NCBI GenBank assembly: GCA_003024175.1
Contig: MDYQ01000020.1
Span: forward strand, 1-64,000
Reading direction: 5' to 3'
DNA from: Planoprotostelium fungivorum
Taxonomy: Eukaryota > Evosea > Variosea > Cavosteliida > Cavosteliaceae
DNA length: 64,000 bases
A model generated the notes under the pieces. That model was not told the DNA's origin, did no database searches, and worked only from the letters and a program-made list of their open reading frames with translations. Below, piece after piece: positions 22,780 through 36,600 of this stretch. The position numbers and the translations under genes are program-made. The first letter of the stretch is position 1; each line of letters begins with the position of its first letter.

Positions 22780-23083
22780 GAAGGTAGAAATCGACGTACA
22801 AGCGTTTCAAGAGAGGATCGAATGTACGTGTGGAAATGAACAGTGTATATATGACGTCAATACCTGTTGTACATCTGTTCAATCCATTGATTGATAATGA
22901 TAAGGAATGGAACAACAGCGTCATTCGTTCAATATTTTCTTTGTCTCTCCCCCATGAACTGCTGTCGTGACATCCATAACAAATAAATACAAACGAAAAT
23001 CTCACTTTTACAAGATCCCATTTTTTAATTGTTCGACCCAGGTGACTGAGGAGATCTGAGTTAGCAATTGACGGTTATAGCAC

Positions 23084-26000
23084 ATGGTCAGCGAACTCAC
23101 TTATACCGAGGAAGAGAGACAAGTCTTCTTACAATCACTGAAATGCAAGGAAGACGAGTATTCACGCATCATAGATGAAGATACGACACAGCATAAGACA
23201 GGTATCTCATACTATTGGGATCGTTCTGATCCGAGCAGAGTTTTGGGATGTGATAGTCATAACAGCCATCGATGAAATTCAACAAGGATTCTACGAAGAT
23301 CAAATCAAGCAAAAGGTGAGTGGCCAATAAAGTGAAAAAGCATTCATCAAAAGTGAAGGTCTTGAGTCGAGAACTTCCAGAGAGGTGCGAATACCACGTC
23401 ATACCTGACCCCAAAGGGCCCAAGATCGGCTGTGGTGGTTCAACCTTTGTGGCTCTTCGTTTCCTAGAGCAGTACTATGGATCTCGCACGGATAACAGTG
23501 AATATTTTCTCCCGAGAGTGAAGTAACACAGTCACAGTGAAGATTTTACTCGTTCATGCTGGAGGGTACAGTAAAAGGCTCATCAATCACTCCATATCAG
23601 GAAAGATATTCTGTCCCATCCCAATTCAATTGAGCAAGAGTGAATCTGCGTATATCTCTCACTGCTGATCGTTTCAGGCGGTGCTCATATCTCCATGTTA
23701 GAATTGAAGCTTATCATGTTCGTTCACTTTCCAAAGAAGATGTTACCTGGGTGCTATGTGACGTGTGCTGACGATATTGTCCTCTTTGGTCTTCAAGGTC
23801 ACTTTCCACATCTTTCATTCCGAGTTAGACGTCTGATTTCATGATCAGATCTAGACTTCACGCAGCCAGGGATTACAGCATTGGCTCACCCAAGCTCTAT
23901 TTCTGTTGGTCTCGGACACGGTGTATTTGTACTCGATGGAGAAGAAATCAATCAGCTTTCTCTACAATGTATGTACATCTCTCTTCCATCCGAGTGATCG
24001 TCAACAGCCTCCACTCGCCCTCTCAAATGCATAAGATACCTTCATAAGCCCACTGAAGATCTCATGAGACAGTCTGGAGCCATCGTCGGTAAGGATTACG
24101 ATGTGTTTGTGGACTCTAGCTTCTTCATGGATAGGAATGTCTGTAAGATGTTGTTGAAGGTGAATCTTTTGGTCCCATTTTACCATCCACTGACATGACT
24201 AGTTTGAGAGCCACAACACGATCGATGTCGAACTGGAGGCATATGGAGATTTTCTTCAGGTGATGTCGATTTACTTTCCTTCCTCTCACATCATCTCAGC
24301 CATTGGGAGAAGATGCAACAGACACCTATTTCAATAACACCAGGACAACTGGTGGTATCAATCATCGACTGACCGAACTTCGTCAGAAGATCTATGATCT
24401 GTTTCAATCCCAGAAGGTTCAATTTCAGGTGATATTTTAGACACTCGCATAAATCCTCACGGTGAATCAGGTCATACCTCTGATACCCTCTCTGTTCGTC
24501 CATCTTGGAACCACAGAAGAGTACATCACTCATCTCACTCTCGATCTTCCAAAGTTTGGGTTCGAATCTTGTATGGGGAACCATTTTTACGATGGAGGTG
24601 AGGAGTTTCGGAAGACTTGAGCTGAAATGGATGCATCAGCGGATCCCCTGTCTACAAGGAGTGACATCTGTCTACAGCGCAATATCATCGGTCAGAAAGT
24701 ACAATTAGGATCACAGACCGTCATCGAATACAGCCAGCTGATCCCGAGCGAGGGTCTATCCATTGGAAGCCAATCCATTCTATCTCAGGTATAAATTGGG
24801 CCAGTCTGTCGATGTGACATTCACCAGGTACGGTTACCAGAGGACATCAAGCAAGTGCCAGATCAATCGTTCCTGCACACGATCATGCTCGATGGAGGAA
24901 ACAACGACCATCACCCCACCTCCTTTGCCACCATCGCTCTGGGCACATCGGACGATATGAAGCTCTCGGTCTCCAGGGAAGATTTCATCTCAAACGGAGG
25001 TGTGTCCATTCCATTTGAAAGAGAATGAACGACGGAAGGAAAACATCTGGTCCTGAGGGGAGTGCCCGTGTCGAACATTCTATCGAGGCTGGGTCTGTCT
25101 GTGGATCAGGTTTGGGATTCAACTGAGAATGTGTTATCCCTTTGGTCAGCCAAATTATTTCCAGTGGCATCTTCACCCGAAGAATCGGCTCGCCTTGCGA
25201 TGCTCCTGATCAATGTTGTAGTTTCCTTCTTCGTATGGCTCACACATTTCAGGGTCAAGAAGGGGAAGGAGCAATGAAATACGGCACTGTCACGAGGACG
25301 AGTTTAGCCGCGTCAGTCAAGCAGAGGAATCTCATCGGACAGACGCAATTCTTCCGCGAGCACCACGAGCTGGATATCATCTTTCAAAAGTTATCTCGTC
25401 AGTTCTATGACGAAGTGGATGCCAATGAATGGATCAGTTCTGTCCCTCAGCTCAAGTGATTGTTTTATCCAAATGATCTCAATCCATGGATTGACACTCT
25501 CAGTTGGATCGTGGAATTACTGCACAGAGATCAGAAGGACGAAGAGAAATGGAAGCATTGGTGTGAACAACTGGACCAACTCTTCACTTACTGTGAGGAT
25601 CGTCTGGGCAATCAGAATCAGCTATCGAAGGTGAGTGACTATGTAGGCTACAAATTGAACCGGAAACAGAGCAGGGCCCTCTTCTCGTTAAACACGATCA
25701 TCGGGGGTGTAACGAGCAATCTACCTCTGGACCATCCTGCATCCGAAAAATTCAAAGAGAGGAGTAAGGCTGGTCTCCAGAAGGTACCACACTCTATCCA
25801 TCACCCTCTGTTCATATCACTAAGCCGAATCACCTCCATCGTTCAACGATCTCGATCAGCGTATCTTTATTCATCTGACAGATGTGCAGGCGTGGAATGC
25901 CCTCCGAGATTTGATTCTTTCACCCTTCCTCACAGGACTGAAGAGAAATCCTTTGGAGGGTGCCAACGAGAGACCGATTGGTTATTTCCTCGACAGTCAC

Positions 26001-27600
26001 ACTCAGAGCCTTCCTCTGTCTCCTGGTATCAAAGCAAACATCGCCCTCCCCGCTCGAATCGTCATCTCAGGTTCGTCTCATCGAAACGAAAAGTCTGGTT
26101 GATATGTTCCCAGGGGGATGGAGTGACACACCACCATATTCGTTGGATCACGAGGGACAGTGCGTCAACTTTGCTGTGACGATAGAGGGCAAGCTACCCG
26201 TCAACGTCACTGCAGAGGTGATATCCCGATCGTCACTGTGATTCACTTTGGTGCAGGTGATAGAGAGACCTGTCGTCATATTGACCACCGTGGATGGTAA
26301 ATCGACTGCTGAATTCTCTGTGGAGAATTTATCTTCACTGTTCGGCTATCAACCAGGTGTTTTACCTCCTGTACCATCCATCTAATACAGCATCAGGAGA
26401 GAGTTTAGCACTGTTGAAGGCAGCCTTCTGCTTCACCTTTTTCCCACAGTTCTGCTCTCATCAAGTGCTGGGTCGTGACGGAGCCTCCGATATCGCATTA
26501 TCCCTTCTCTTCCGTCAGGTGAGCCTCCGAGAGGGAAATACTGACAGAGACAGCTATTCGGAAAGGGGGGAATCAGCATCAGAACTGAAGTAGACATTCC
26601 ATTTGGGAGTGGACTGGGAACATCCTCTATTCTCATGCTGGGTGTACTTCGTGTGCTCAGAAAGCTGGTGGGGATACCTTGGTCGAACCGTCTCCTCTCG
26701 GAGAGCAGTCTGGAAATGGTATGTAGTGGCTGTGTGAAATTCTGAGGGAGGCAGGACAAAGAGATGAACGGTGTATTGGCAGTGGAGCAGATGCTGACTA
26801 CCGGAGGGGGTTGGCAAGATCAAATTGGTGGAGGGATCGATGGTCTAAAGTTTACGCTGGCCAAGGGCATCATCACCTCTCCAGGTTGTTCCTCTATACT
26901 GATCTGTTCTCTACGCATCATCTTTACATCCGTTCACAAGTCTTATGTGTCTCAGAATCGTGCTTTCCTCAGTATTACGTCGAAACATTGAAATTGGACG
27001 AGAAGCACTTGGATTTCTTCAACCGACACCTACTGGTGGTCTACACAGGTGAGGCACGTATGTGTGAGGCATCTAAATCATCCAGGGCTGAATCGTATGG
27101 CCAAAACGATACTCTACAGCGTCGTAGACCATTGGTTCATTCGCAAGATGGATACGGTGGAGTGTATGCATGAAATCCAGAGAAAAGCGGCAGAAAACAG
27201 AGAAATCTTCCAAAGGTAAGGGACATCAGAGCGAAAGGGTTTACGAGGGCAGATTCATCTCAGCACAAACGGAGGATGAGATGTATCGAGTGTGGGAAGA
27301 GCTGGGCACTCTGACGACGGCTGTGAGGGGGCTAAACATCCGGCTTGAGAAAGCCTTTTCCAACCCACAGCTTGATTCCCTTTTCAGCGCTCTGAGTGAC
27401 ATGGTTACGGGAAGCCACCTGATTGGTGAGAAGTAAAATCTTGTCCTCTACTGAAACGCCTCTAAGGTGCTGGCTCGGGCGGGTTCGTAGTGGGATGGCT
27501 CAGAAAGGGAGAAACTCACGAGCGAGTTGCCTCGAGCATTGCAGTCTCTCATCCAGAGGCCAGAGTCACCAAGATGGCCTTGTGGCAACCTTCCGAATAA
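23084..27600 (+). CDS. Bifunctional fucokinase / fucose-1-phosphate guanylyltransferase (FKP/FKGP-like)
   Basis: The N-terminal half matches the fucose-1-phosphate guanylyltransferase-like part of animal fucokinase and plant FKGP: FWDVIVITA, GPKIGCGGSTFVAL, LVHAGGYSKRL and VTCADDIVLFG. The middle is helical (DVQAWNALRDL). The C-terminal GHMP-kinase half has GGWSDTPPYSLDHEGQCVNF (substrate binding), GSGLGTSSILMLGVLR (ATP loop), VEQMLTTGGGWQDQIGGGID, LLVVYTG and the final GAGSGGFVVGWL. About twenty short introns. The enzyme converts free L-fucose to fucose-1-phosphate and then GDP-fucose in the cytosol (salvage route), feeding fucosylation of secreted glycoproteins. The next gene downstream, 98 bases away, encodes a giant secreted receptor rich in Asn/Ser/Thr glycosylation sites. 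Active-site residues appear kept in both halves. Confidence 0.9.
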
Positions 27601-27697
27601 ACACTAGCACTTTGCAAACTCCTTTGTCAGATCGCGATCCGCGGTTTGACATCTCTACAACTGCGGCGTTGGCCATACTTTCTATTTTCGAGGAACC

Positions 27698-30600
27698 ATG
27701 AAGATGCAGGAGGCTCTCGTCCTGCTCCTTCTCGGTTTGAGTTTCGTATGTGGTCAGCAGCCTTATACGAAGTTCACCGACGCGACCTCATGGATATCAG
27801 GTTATTATTCCGCATTGCATCTGCCATTCTTATGATTTGTTAGCCATCAATGGTGTACCAGCAGGAACCTCTTCGGCGGTCATAGTTCTTACCACCACCG
27901 ATAAGTACACTTCTGGCTCAGCCGTCACGCTCCAGAGCGGCACAACTTGGACATTTGTTGCCTCCGCCTCAACGATTCCCTCTATCTACGGAGTGAACTT
28001 CACTGCAAGCAACAATTCTCTTTACTTTAGCGGCATTACTCTCAACTCAACTTTCATCTCCGGGAGCAACACAAATGCAAGTTTCCAATCATGCATCATT
28101 GCAGGATCTTCCTCTGCAACACAAAGTCTCTTATCCTTTGCCAACGGAGCTTTCCTGTCTATTACCAACAGTCAGTTCACGAACAATATTTTCAACAATA
28201 CTGTGGCTACAATCGCTTCGCCCATCCAGTTATTGAACATGGCCTCAGTAAGTATTGCATCTTCAATTTTCAGCGGAAATACTGTGCCATCTGGACCTGG
28301 TGCCATCTATGCCATTGGAAGTAATGTAGCTCTCACCTCTTGCACTTTTGGCTCTAATTACGGAAACAACATCTCCGCCGTCTCTTTCCTTTCGGCTGGT
28401 GGAGGTGCCATCTCTATCAGTGGCTCATCTCTGGTCGCTACCAGCTCCACCTTCCAGTACAATTCCGCCAACGGTGTGGGTGGTGCTATCTACTCGACCA
28501 ACGGGGCTACCACTCTCTTGAAGTGAGCACCTCTGTCCATCTTCATCGACTCACTCTTCACAGTAACTGTACCTTCACAGGAAACAACGTCGCACAGTCT
28601 GGTGGTGCCGTGTACTCTGACAGCAGCTCTTTGTCTGTGGGATACTCTACCTTCCAATCCAATGCAGCTGCCGTCTCTGGAGGTGATCCGTTCATGTCTT
28701 CTCTTTTCACTCTCCACAGGAAGTATTTATTCATCCGGAGGAAACAGCAACGTCTACTTGGCTAAGAACCAGATTCTCAACAACTCTGCCCCCAACGGTG
28801 GTGGTATGTCCGTAGCTTCCTACCCCAACACCACGATTCTCTCTTCCCTCTTCGATGGCAATCAGGCAAACAATGGTGATCATCTCGACATCGATTCTTC
28901 TCTTAACACCTCGCAGAGGGTGGTGGTCTGCTGTACAATGCGACGGGTGGTCTTCTCATGATCACTGGCACCACGGTGTCCAACAACAAAGCGAGCAGCG
29001 GTGCCGGTCTTTCTTACAAGAACGGAGCTTCAGCCAACTTGAACGGAGTGACTGCAACATCGAACGTGGCCACAGTCAACGGTGGAGCTCTGTCCATCGC
29101 AGGTCCCTCTGCCACGATCAGTGGTGGTACTTTCACTTCCAACTCGGCTCAACAGGGTGCTGCTGTTTACCAAGCTGCTGGATCATCTTCTGCATCTGGA
29201 ACCACGTTCACCAGTAACATCGCTTCTTCTCAGGGTACCTCTTTCTTCTTGGCTGGTGGTTCTGCCCTCTTATCTGGTATCACTGTGCAGAGCACCCCTG
29301 GATGTGAGTCCTCACTCCTGTCGATCGACTGACCCTTCTAGCTCTCTCTGCCGTGGGTGCCAATGGAGGATCTATCTTGTCGGTTGTGGGTTCCAACTTC
29401 GATTCGAACACTGTCAACTTGGCCTCTGTGAATGGTCTTGGCAACTTCAATCTCAACACCAGCACCATTTCATCCTCAGGTGAGCCTCCACTCGTGACGA
29501 GAGCTAACGTGATCACCAGGAAGTACCGTCGTATCCAACAACTGCAATGTCAATCTCAACAGTTGTACCTTTGCGAGCGCATCGAATGTCACAACAAACG
29601 GTGGTTCATTGATCATCGCCAACAACCCCAAATTCAATCTGAAGATCGACACGACCAACTCGATCGCCACGATCGGCGGTCCCTTCGGTGGTCTGTCGGG
29701 AACCGCTGCCGGTAGCGCAGGATCGCTGACTCTGAGCAACGTCACCACTACGGACGTTCAGAGCAACCTCTACTTCAACGGGTTGGGCAGTCTCGCGTTG
29801 AGCAACTCTGGTCTCTCCTCTCAGGGCTTCACGGGATCGGTCACCACGATCACCATCAACTCTGTGTCTTTGGGAAGTAACACACTCCCCACCACCTACA
29901 ACCTCAACTCCTCCAACACTCTGTCCATGAACAGTGTCACTCTCAACCCTGGCACAAACATGAACTCTGGTATGGCCCTCTCCTTTGGTGGAACCGGAGC
30001 TGCCGCTACGGCAACTGTCTCTGGTGTGTCCATCGTCTACTCTGGACCCACCTTCGTGACACCCTCCATCAACATCTACAACTTTGGTACGGGCAGCATG
30101 TCCTCCGTCTACTCTCCCAATGGCCCCGTTCAACTCTCCATGACAGGTGCCACGGGTGCGACCACTGGTAGCATCAGCAACGTCACTTATGGAGGATCCT
30201 CTCCTTCTTCAGTGTCCCTGGGAGGCTATCCTACATCTTCCATCTACACTTTGACCGCCCAGAGTGGAGCTCCGGTGAACGTGAACCTGTTCAATGCCAC
30301 CACGGGAGTGTTCAGAGACAGCAGTATCAGCGGAGGATCCGTCACTGCCACCTCCACTTCTACCGAGTTGGTGTCTGGAATCACATCTTCAGGTAATCTG
30401 CAGTTGAACATGACCAACGTGCCCAACGCCACTCTGGCCTCTTCCTCCATTGCGGGAACTGCCAGTGTCTTCTCTACCACCTCCACGGTCAACATTCTTC
30501 CCTCTTTCGTCACCTCGACTGGAGTCAAGTCCACCTACACCAACTCCATCGTCTACATCGGAGGACAGAACACCATCCAGGAGCCCACCAACCTGATCAA

Positions 30601-33600
30601 CTCGACCATCATCTTTCAGCAGACTCAGTTCAACTCCCAAGTCAAGCTCACAGTGGACAGCACCTCCTCCGCCATCTTCAATGGTGTCAGCGCCACCAAC
30701 CAGAACATCATCGTCAATGGTCCCGGAGCCACAACGTTCAACGGTGGAGTTCTCGCAGGAAACACCTTCTCCATCACTGGAGGTCAGTCCGCTGCCTTCA
30801 ACAGCGTGAACCTCACTTCGGGTGCCATCGTGTTGAGATCCGTCAACTCTGCCAACTTGAACAACGTCGTCACTGGTTCGACCACTCTCGATGCATCCTC
30901 TGTTGGGTCTCTCACCTGCTTGAACGGTTCCCTCACCAACTGGAATTGGACTCTCGCCTCCGTCGGTCTCTTGAATGTCACCAACAGCAAGCTCACATCG
31001 GGTGCCATGAACACTCTGACTTCCAACAATGTCAGCATCTACAGCATCACGGGCACTACCTTTGGTTTCACCACCCCCACCTCTTCCTTCGCCATCAACG
31101 CGGACACTGGTGTCAATGCTATCTTCTCTGGAAACACTCTGTCTGGGGTCTCTACCAACAGTGCCTCCCTCAGCTGGACCAACTACACCTCCGTGACCAT
31201 GAACGGAGACTTTTTCGGTGCTGTCACCACCAACCTCGTCGTCAGCAAGGTGGGTGGCCTCTCCATGAACAACGTCAATCTGGGATCTGCCACCACTTCC
31301 ATCTCTTCTGTTACGGGCACTGTCGATCTGAAGAATGTCGTCTCGAACAGTGGAAGCCTCTCCGTCACCAACGCGGGAGGACTGACGATGACGGGAGACA
31401 CACTGACCAACACTCCCCTCACTCTATCGGGTGTCACCACAGGCACCATCACTGGCTCCACTTTCACTTCCCCCGTGGTGATCAGCAACAGTGCCACCAC
31501 CATTGGATCGTCCTCATTCAACGGAGCCAACCTCATCGTCAACGGAGGGTCCATCACTGTCAACGGAGGAGGTGCATCGCCCAACTTCAACGTCAACAGC
31601 GGCATCTCCATCAACGGAGCCACTGCTTCCATCAACAATGTCATCTTCTCGTCGGGAAGCACCATCACATCCACGGGTAGCAACACCACACTCAACAACA
31701 TTGCCACGAACCCCACCGCATACATCGATCAGGTTTCCATCGTCTCCAGCAACGGTGGCTCCCTCACTCTCTCCAACGAGAACTGGCCCAAGAGTCCCAT
31801 CATCTCTGTCGTCGGTGTTTCTTCCACTTCCATCTCATCGGTGAGAATTCTCCTCTCTCTCTGTCATCTGACCGTGTGCAGTCAACTATCACCGATCTGA
31901 ATTTAGACGCGACCAACGTTGGATCTGTCACTGTATCGAGCAGCACTCTGAACGTTCAATCTGGATCGACTTTGAACTTGGACAACGTTTCCAACTTGAA
32001 CATGACCACTGTGGCGATCAATTACAACAACGCGGGCAGCTCCATTAACATTGTCGGCTCTTCGAACGGAGGTACTGCCGTCATCTCTGGTGTCACTGTG
32101 AACAACGGCTTGTCCAATGCAGCCAACCTCAAATTGTCCAACTACAACGGTCTCACTGTCAACAACGCTGACTTTGGTGCCTCTTCTGCCGGCATAGTGT
32201 TGACCAACGTCACCAGCAGCACCATCAGTGGAAGCAAGTTGGGATCCAACGTAACATTGGTTTTCAGCAATGACCCCAGTGTGGTCATCAGCGCTACTTC
32301 TTCCACCGGAGGAACCATGACATCCACCAATTCGAATGTCACCATTATCGGAGGTTCTCTCATCCTGAGCAGTGCCACCGTCACATCGGGTGCCCTCAAC
32401 GCCCTCAATGCCAACGTCACCGCCAACTCCATCCAGTCCAACTCTGCCAGCCTTTCTTTCTCTGGCTCCACCCTCTCAGGCGCTGCCCTCCTTTTGACCA
32501 ACTCATCCACTGCTTCCTTCACCAACAGCAATGTCAACGAGGCATCCATATCTGCCTCGGGTAGTGTTCTCAACCTGAGCAACAGCAACACGTCTGCCAT
32601 TGCTATCGGTGCCACAGCGGGCAGCTCCGTCACTGTGATTGGATCTGCTCTGGGCGCCAGTTCCAGCATTGCCGGAGACAATGCCGCCGGAATCACCGTC
32701 TCGGGCAGCAGTGCAACCGACTTGAGCATCAGCGGTACCGCCAACACCCTCAACGTCGCACAGAGCACCCTCACCAGCAAATCCACTGGATCCTCCATCG
32801 CAGTCACCACCAGCACGGCCGTCGTGTCGGGTGTCCAGGTTGTCGTCTCCGGCTCTTCGGGTCTCAGTCTCTCTCTGACTGGTTCGAGCGCTGGTTCAAC
32901 TGCCACTGTGGGTCCCATCTCCTACTCTGGAGCCTCCCCTGTCTCTCAGACGATCGCCGTCTCTTCCTTCAGCAACGCCACCGTCACCGGTGTTCAGCAG
33001 GGATCTCAGATTGTCAACCTCGTCGGAAGCTCTGATGGAAACCTGATCGTCTCATCGAGCGGATTGACATCCGTTGCCACCACGGAAACCTCAGTGATGG
33101 TGAACAACGTCACCTCTCAACTGGTCAACGTCAACGGAGGCTCTTCCTCCCTCGTCTCTGGTTCCACCATCGGAACTATCGTGGTCAACGGCAACGGTAG
33201 CCCCACCATCAGGAATGTCATTGTCAATGGAGCTGCCGGTCCCGCTATCAGCATCTCCAACAGCAATAACACCTCTGTTGATTCCGTGCAATTCACGCCA
33301 AACAGTGGAAACAGCATCGCGCTGACCAACTCGAACACCACCTCCGTCACCCAATTGACCTTCAATGGTGCCTCGGGTGCCGTCACCGTCACCAACTCTG
33401 GAAGCACGAGCGTAGGTGGTGTCAGCGTCCCCAACGGTTCCGCCATCATCAATCTGTCGGGTGTCACCTCTGGCAGCCTCAGCAACGTCACCGGTCAGGG
33501 TGCCAACGGAATCACGGTCACCAACTCGGGCATCGTCACGGCGAGCAACCTCAACTTGGTGGGCTCTACGATGATCCTGGAGAACAACTCTGCCCTGGCC

Positions 33601-36600
33601 ATCTCATCCTCCAACTTGGCGAACACCACCCTCTCTGGTTCCGCAGGGTCTCTTTCCATCTCCAACTCCACTGTTGGCTTCACTTCCAACAGCACTTGGG
33701 CGTTCTCTTCCACCGCCTTCACTTCCACTGGTAACACCTATGTTCCCACTTGCACCGCCTGCATCGCTCCCATCATGATCAATCTCAACAGTGAGTCTTC
33801 TATCCATTGTCATGTCTCTTCTATTGATCGTCATGCCTTGATGTCCAGTGTCTCACCTTCTCAGATGGAAGTGCGGCTCAGTTGGACAGCAGCATTCTGC
33901 AGAGCGGAGGAAGCACGGTGGTTTTCATCATCAACGCCAACAACTCCTCGGTGGCCCTCTCCAACACCAACTTCCCTGTAGGTCCTCAGTTGAACATGAA
34001 CAATGCCTCTGGAAACCTTGCCAACGTCAACACCAACAACGCTTCTATCGTGGTCATCGGTTCTTCCTCTCTCATCGTCAGCAACACCAACTTGGTGGGA
34101 GGCACCGTCACCGTCGGCAACGGAACCTCTCTCAACTGGAACAATGTCACTGCATTCGGTACACCCATCGTCCTCACCGGTACCTCTGGTTCTATCTCTG
34201 ACATCTCCTTGTCTGGTTCACCCTCTAAGCTCGACGTATGTATCCATCCTCTCTTCACAGACTGACAACAAACAGCTCATCAGCTCTGCGGGATTGGTTG
34301 TCTCCGGTGTCACCCTGCAAAACACGACAGGTGAGGAGGAGACGAACGATGAGAAGGAAGACTGAATAGGATAGGTACCATCACTGTGGTGGGAGGAAGC
34401 ACGTCTCTGAGCAACGTCAACATCATGCCCACAGTGTCACCCATCACAGTGACGAACGGAGCAAATGTGTCGATCAGCAACATCTCCATCTCCGGTCAAC
34501 CTGCCAACCTGAACATCGCCAACACTGCCAACTTCACGATCAGTGGGGCCACATTTACCAACACGACCATACATGTGACCAACAGCACTCTCGTCACCTT
34601 GGATCAAGTCAACACCTCCGGCTCGTCCACCATCACGGCCACCAATTCGGGAACTGTCTCCATCACCAACGGTCAGGCATCAGGTCCAACACCCTCTACG
34701 GCCAACGTTGTCTTCCTGAACATCACGACCTCCAACATCAAGGGTAATACCTTTGATGCCAACACCACAGCTTACATCAGCATTACAAACTTCACTCTGG
34801 CCACCATCTCACAGAATGTGAGTCATGTCCTTCATTGTCTGTCATCTGACTCCATCAGACCTTCAACAACGGTGCAACGGTGGTCCTCGTCGGTGGAGGT
34901 TCCACGGATGTCACTCAGAACGTCTTGCCCGCCGACAAGGAATTGGCTGTATCAGGTGCTGTCATCTTCTCTGTCACGGGTGCAGTTGACCCCCTACTGG
35001 ACCCCTACTTCCGCGAGAATGCTGACACTCTCTCCGCTTTCAGTGAGTCCTCCTCCTCTGCACACCTTCCACTTCACTGCTGACTGTAATCAGATGCCAT
35101 CTTCCCTCAATCGAATCTGATCTTCAGAAACGTCAGCCACATTGGATTCTTGAACTGCACCTTTACCAACCCCAATGGAACGACCATCACCGTCACGAAG
35201 GGTTCCAACATCGGCATCAAGACGTCCAGTTTCGCTGGACCCGTGTTCATCAACGTCACTGATGCCTACGTGGACCTCAGCTCCACCACCTTCGCAAGCA
35301 CTCTCTTGGTCAAGGGTGCCAATTCGATCGACAACACCTTCAAGAACATCACCACTCCCTTGGGTGCCAATGTCACCTTTGTCAACTCTGCCTCCTTCTC
35401 TGCTTCTTCTTGGACTGCCAACGGCCAGACCATCTTAGGCCTTTCGAATGTTCCCACCGTCGCCCTGCAGGGTCTCACTCTTCCCTCAGGCTGTACGTCT
35501 TTCATCTCTTCTCTGACACATCACTGTTTTCATTCTAATCCATCCCAGCTCACCTGGTGTACAACACGAACAACTCTGCAACGGGTAACAACAACAACTG
35601 GAGCGTGACCGGCTCCACCGTCGATGCCAACATCAATGGCCCCTCCACCTTTGCTCTGTCTGGATCCAACTGGACCAACTCGGTTGGAAACTTCCAGGGA
35701 TCTAACACGACCTTTGCCATCACATCACCCCTCCTCAATCCCTCCAGCTCAATTCGTGTCACGGGTGCCGCCAGCGCTGCCGTTCAGAGCGCCAACCTGA
35801 ACTCGGCCACGATCACCCTCACTGGTGTCACTGGCCTCGCCTCAGTCGATGGTTTGACCACCACTGGTGGAAATTCTATCGTGTCCGTCAACGGTGGTTC
35901 TTCTTTCTCTCAGAACGGTGGCACTTTGGGTGCAAGCAACACGGTCATCTCGGTGTCGAACGTGCCCATTAACACGGTGAGTGAGAGACTGTAGCCTCTA
36001 TTGATGTACTCAGGTGTCCAACGTGAACATCAACGGACCCACCAACATGAGCTTTGCAGGAAGCATTGGAGTGTCCTTGGCCAACGTGAACAGTCAGTCG
36101 AACTTGACCATGACTGTGAACGGAGGAGCTGTCAACATGACCACCGTGGCCTTCAACGGACCCACCAACGTGGCCCTCAGCAACGGAAACTCTTTCCTCT
36201 TCAACGGAATCTCCTTTGGAAACACGAACGGAGGAATCCAGGTCACCAACACCACCACCCTACAAGTCAACGGAATGACCGTCAACAACAGCCCTGCCCC
36301 CATCATGCTCACCGGTGTCTCCTCCTCTTCCCTCTCTGGCCTCACCGTCACTGGCACGACCACCCTCAGCGTGACGAACGGTCAGTCTCTCAACGGTGAC
36401 AACTGGAACGTCACCAGTGGTAACGTCACCTTGTCCCTCAACAACGTCGGGTCCTCCAAGTTGTTGGGAGGTTCCATCTCTGGCTCCACCGTCACCGTGA
36501 ACGGAGGCCCCATCGAGCTGAACAGCATGGTCTCCTCCACTTCCACTCTCAACTTGAACGGTAACTCCACCCTCGCCAACGTCGTTCTCAGTAACGGATC

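Noticed and set aside
22780-22894. Cys-rich C-terminal extension of the small membrane protein
   Set aside because: Would require an intron of about 15 bases, far below the smallest seen elsewhere.
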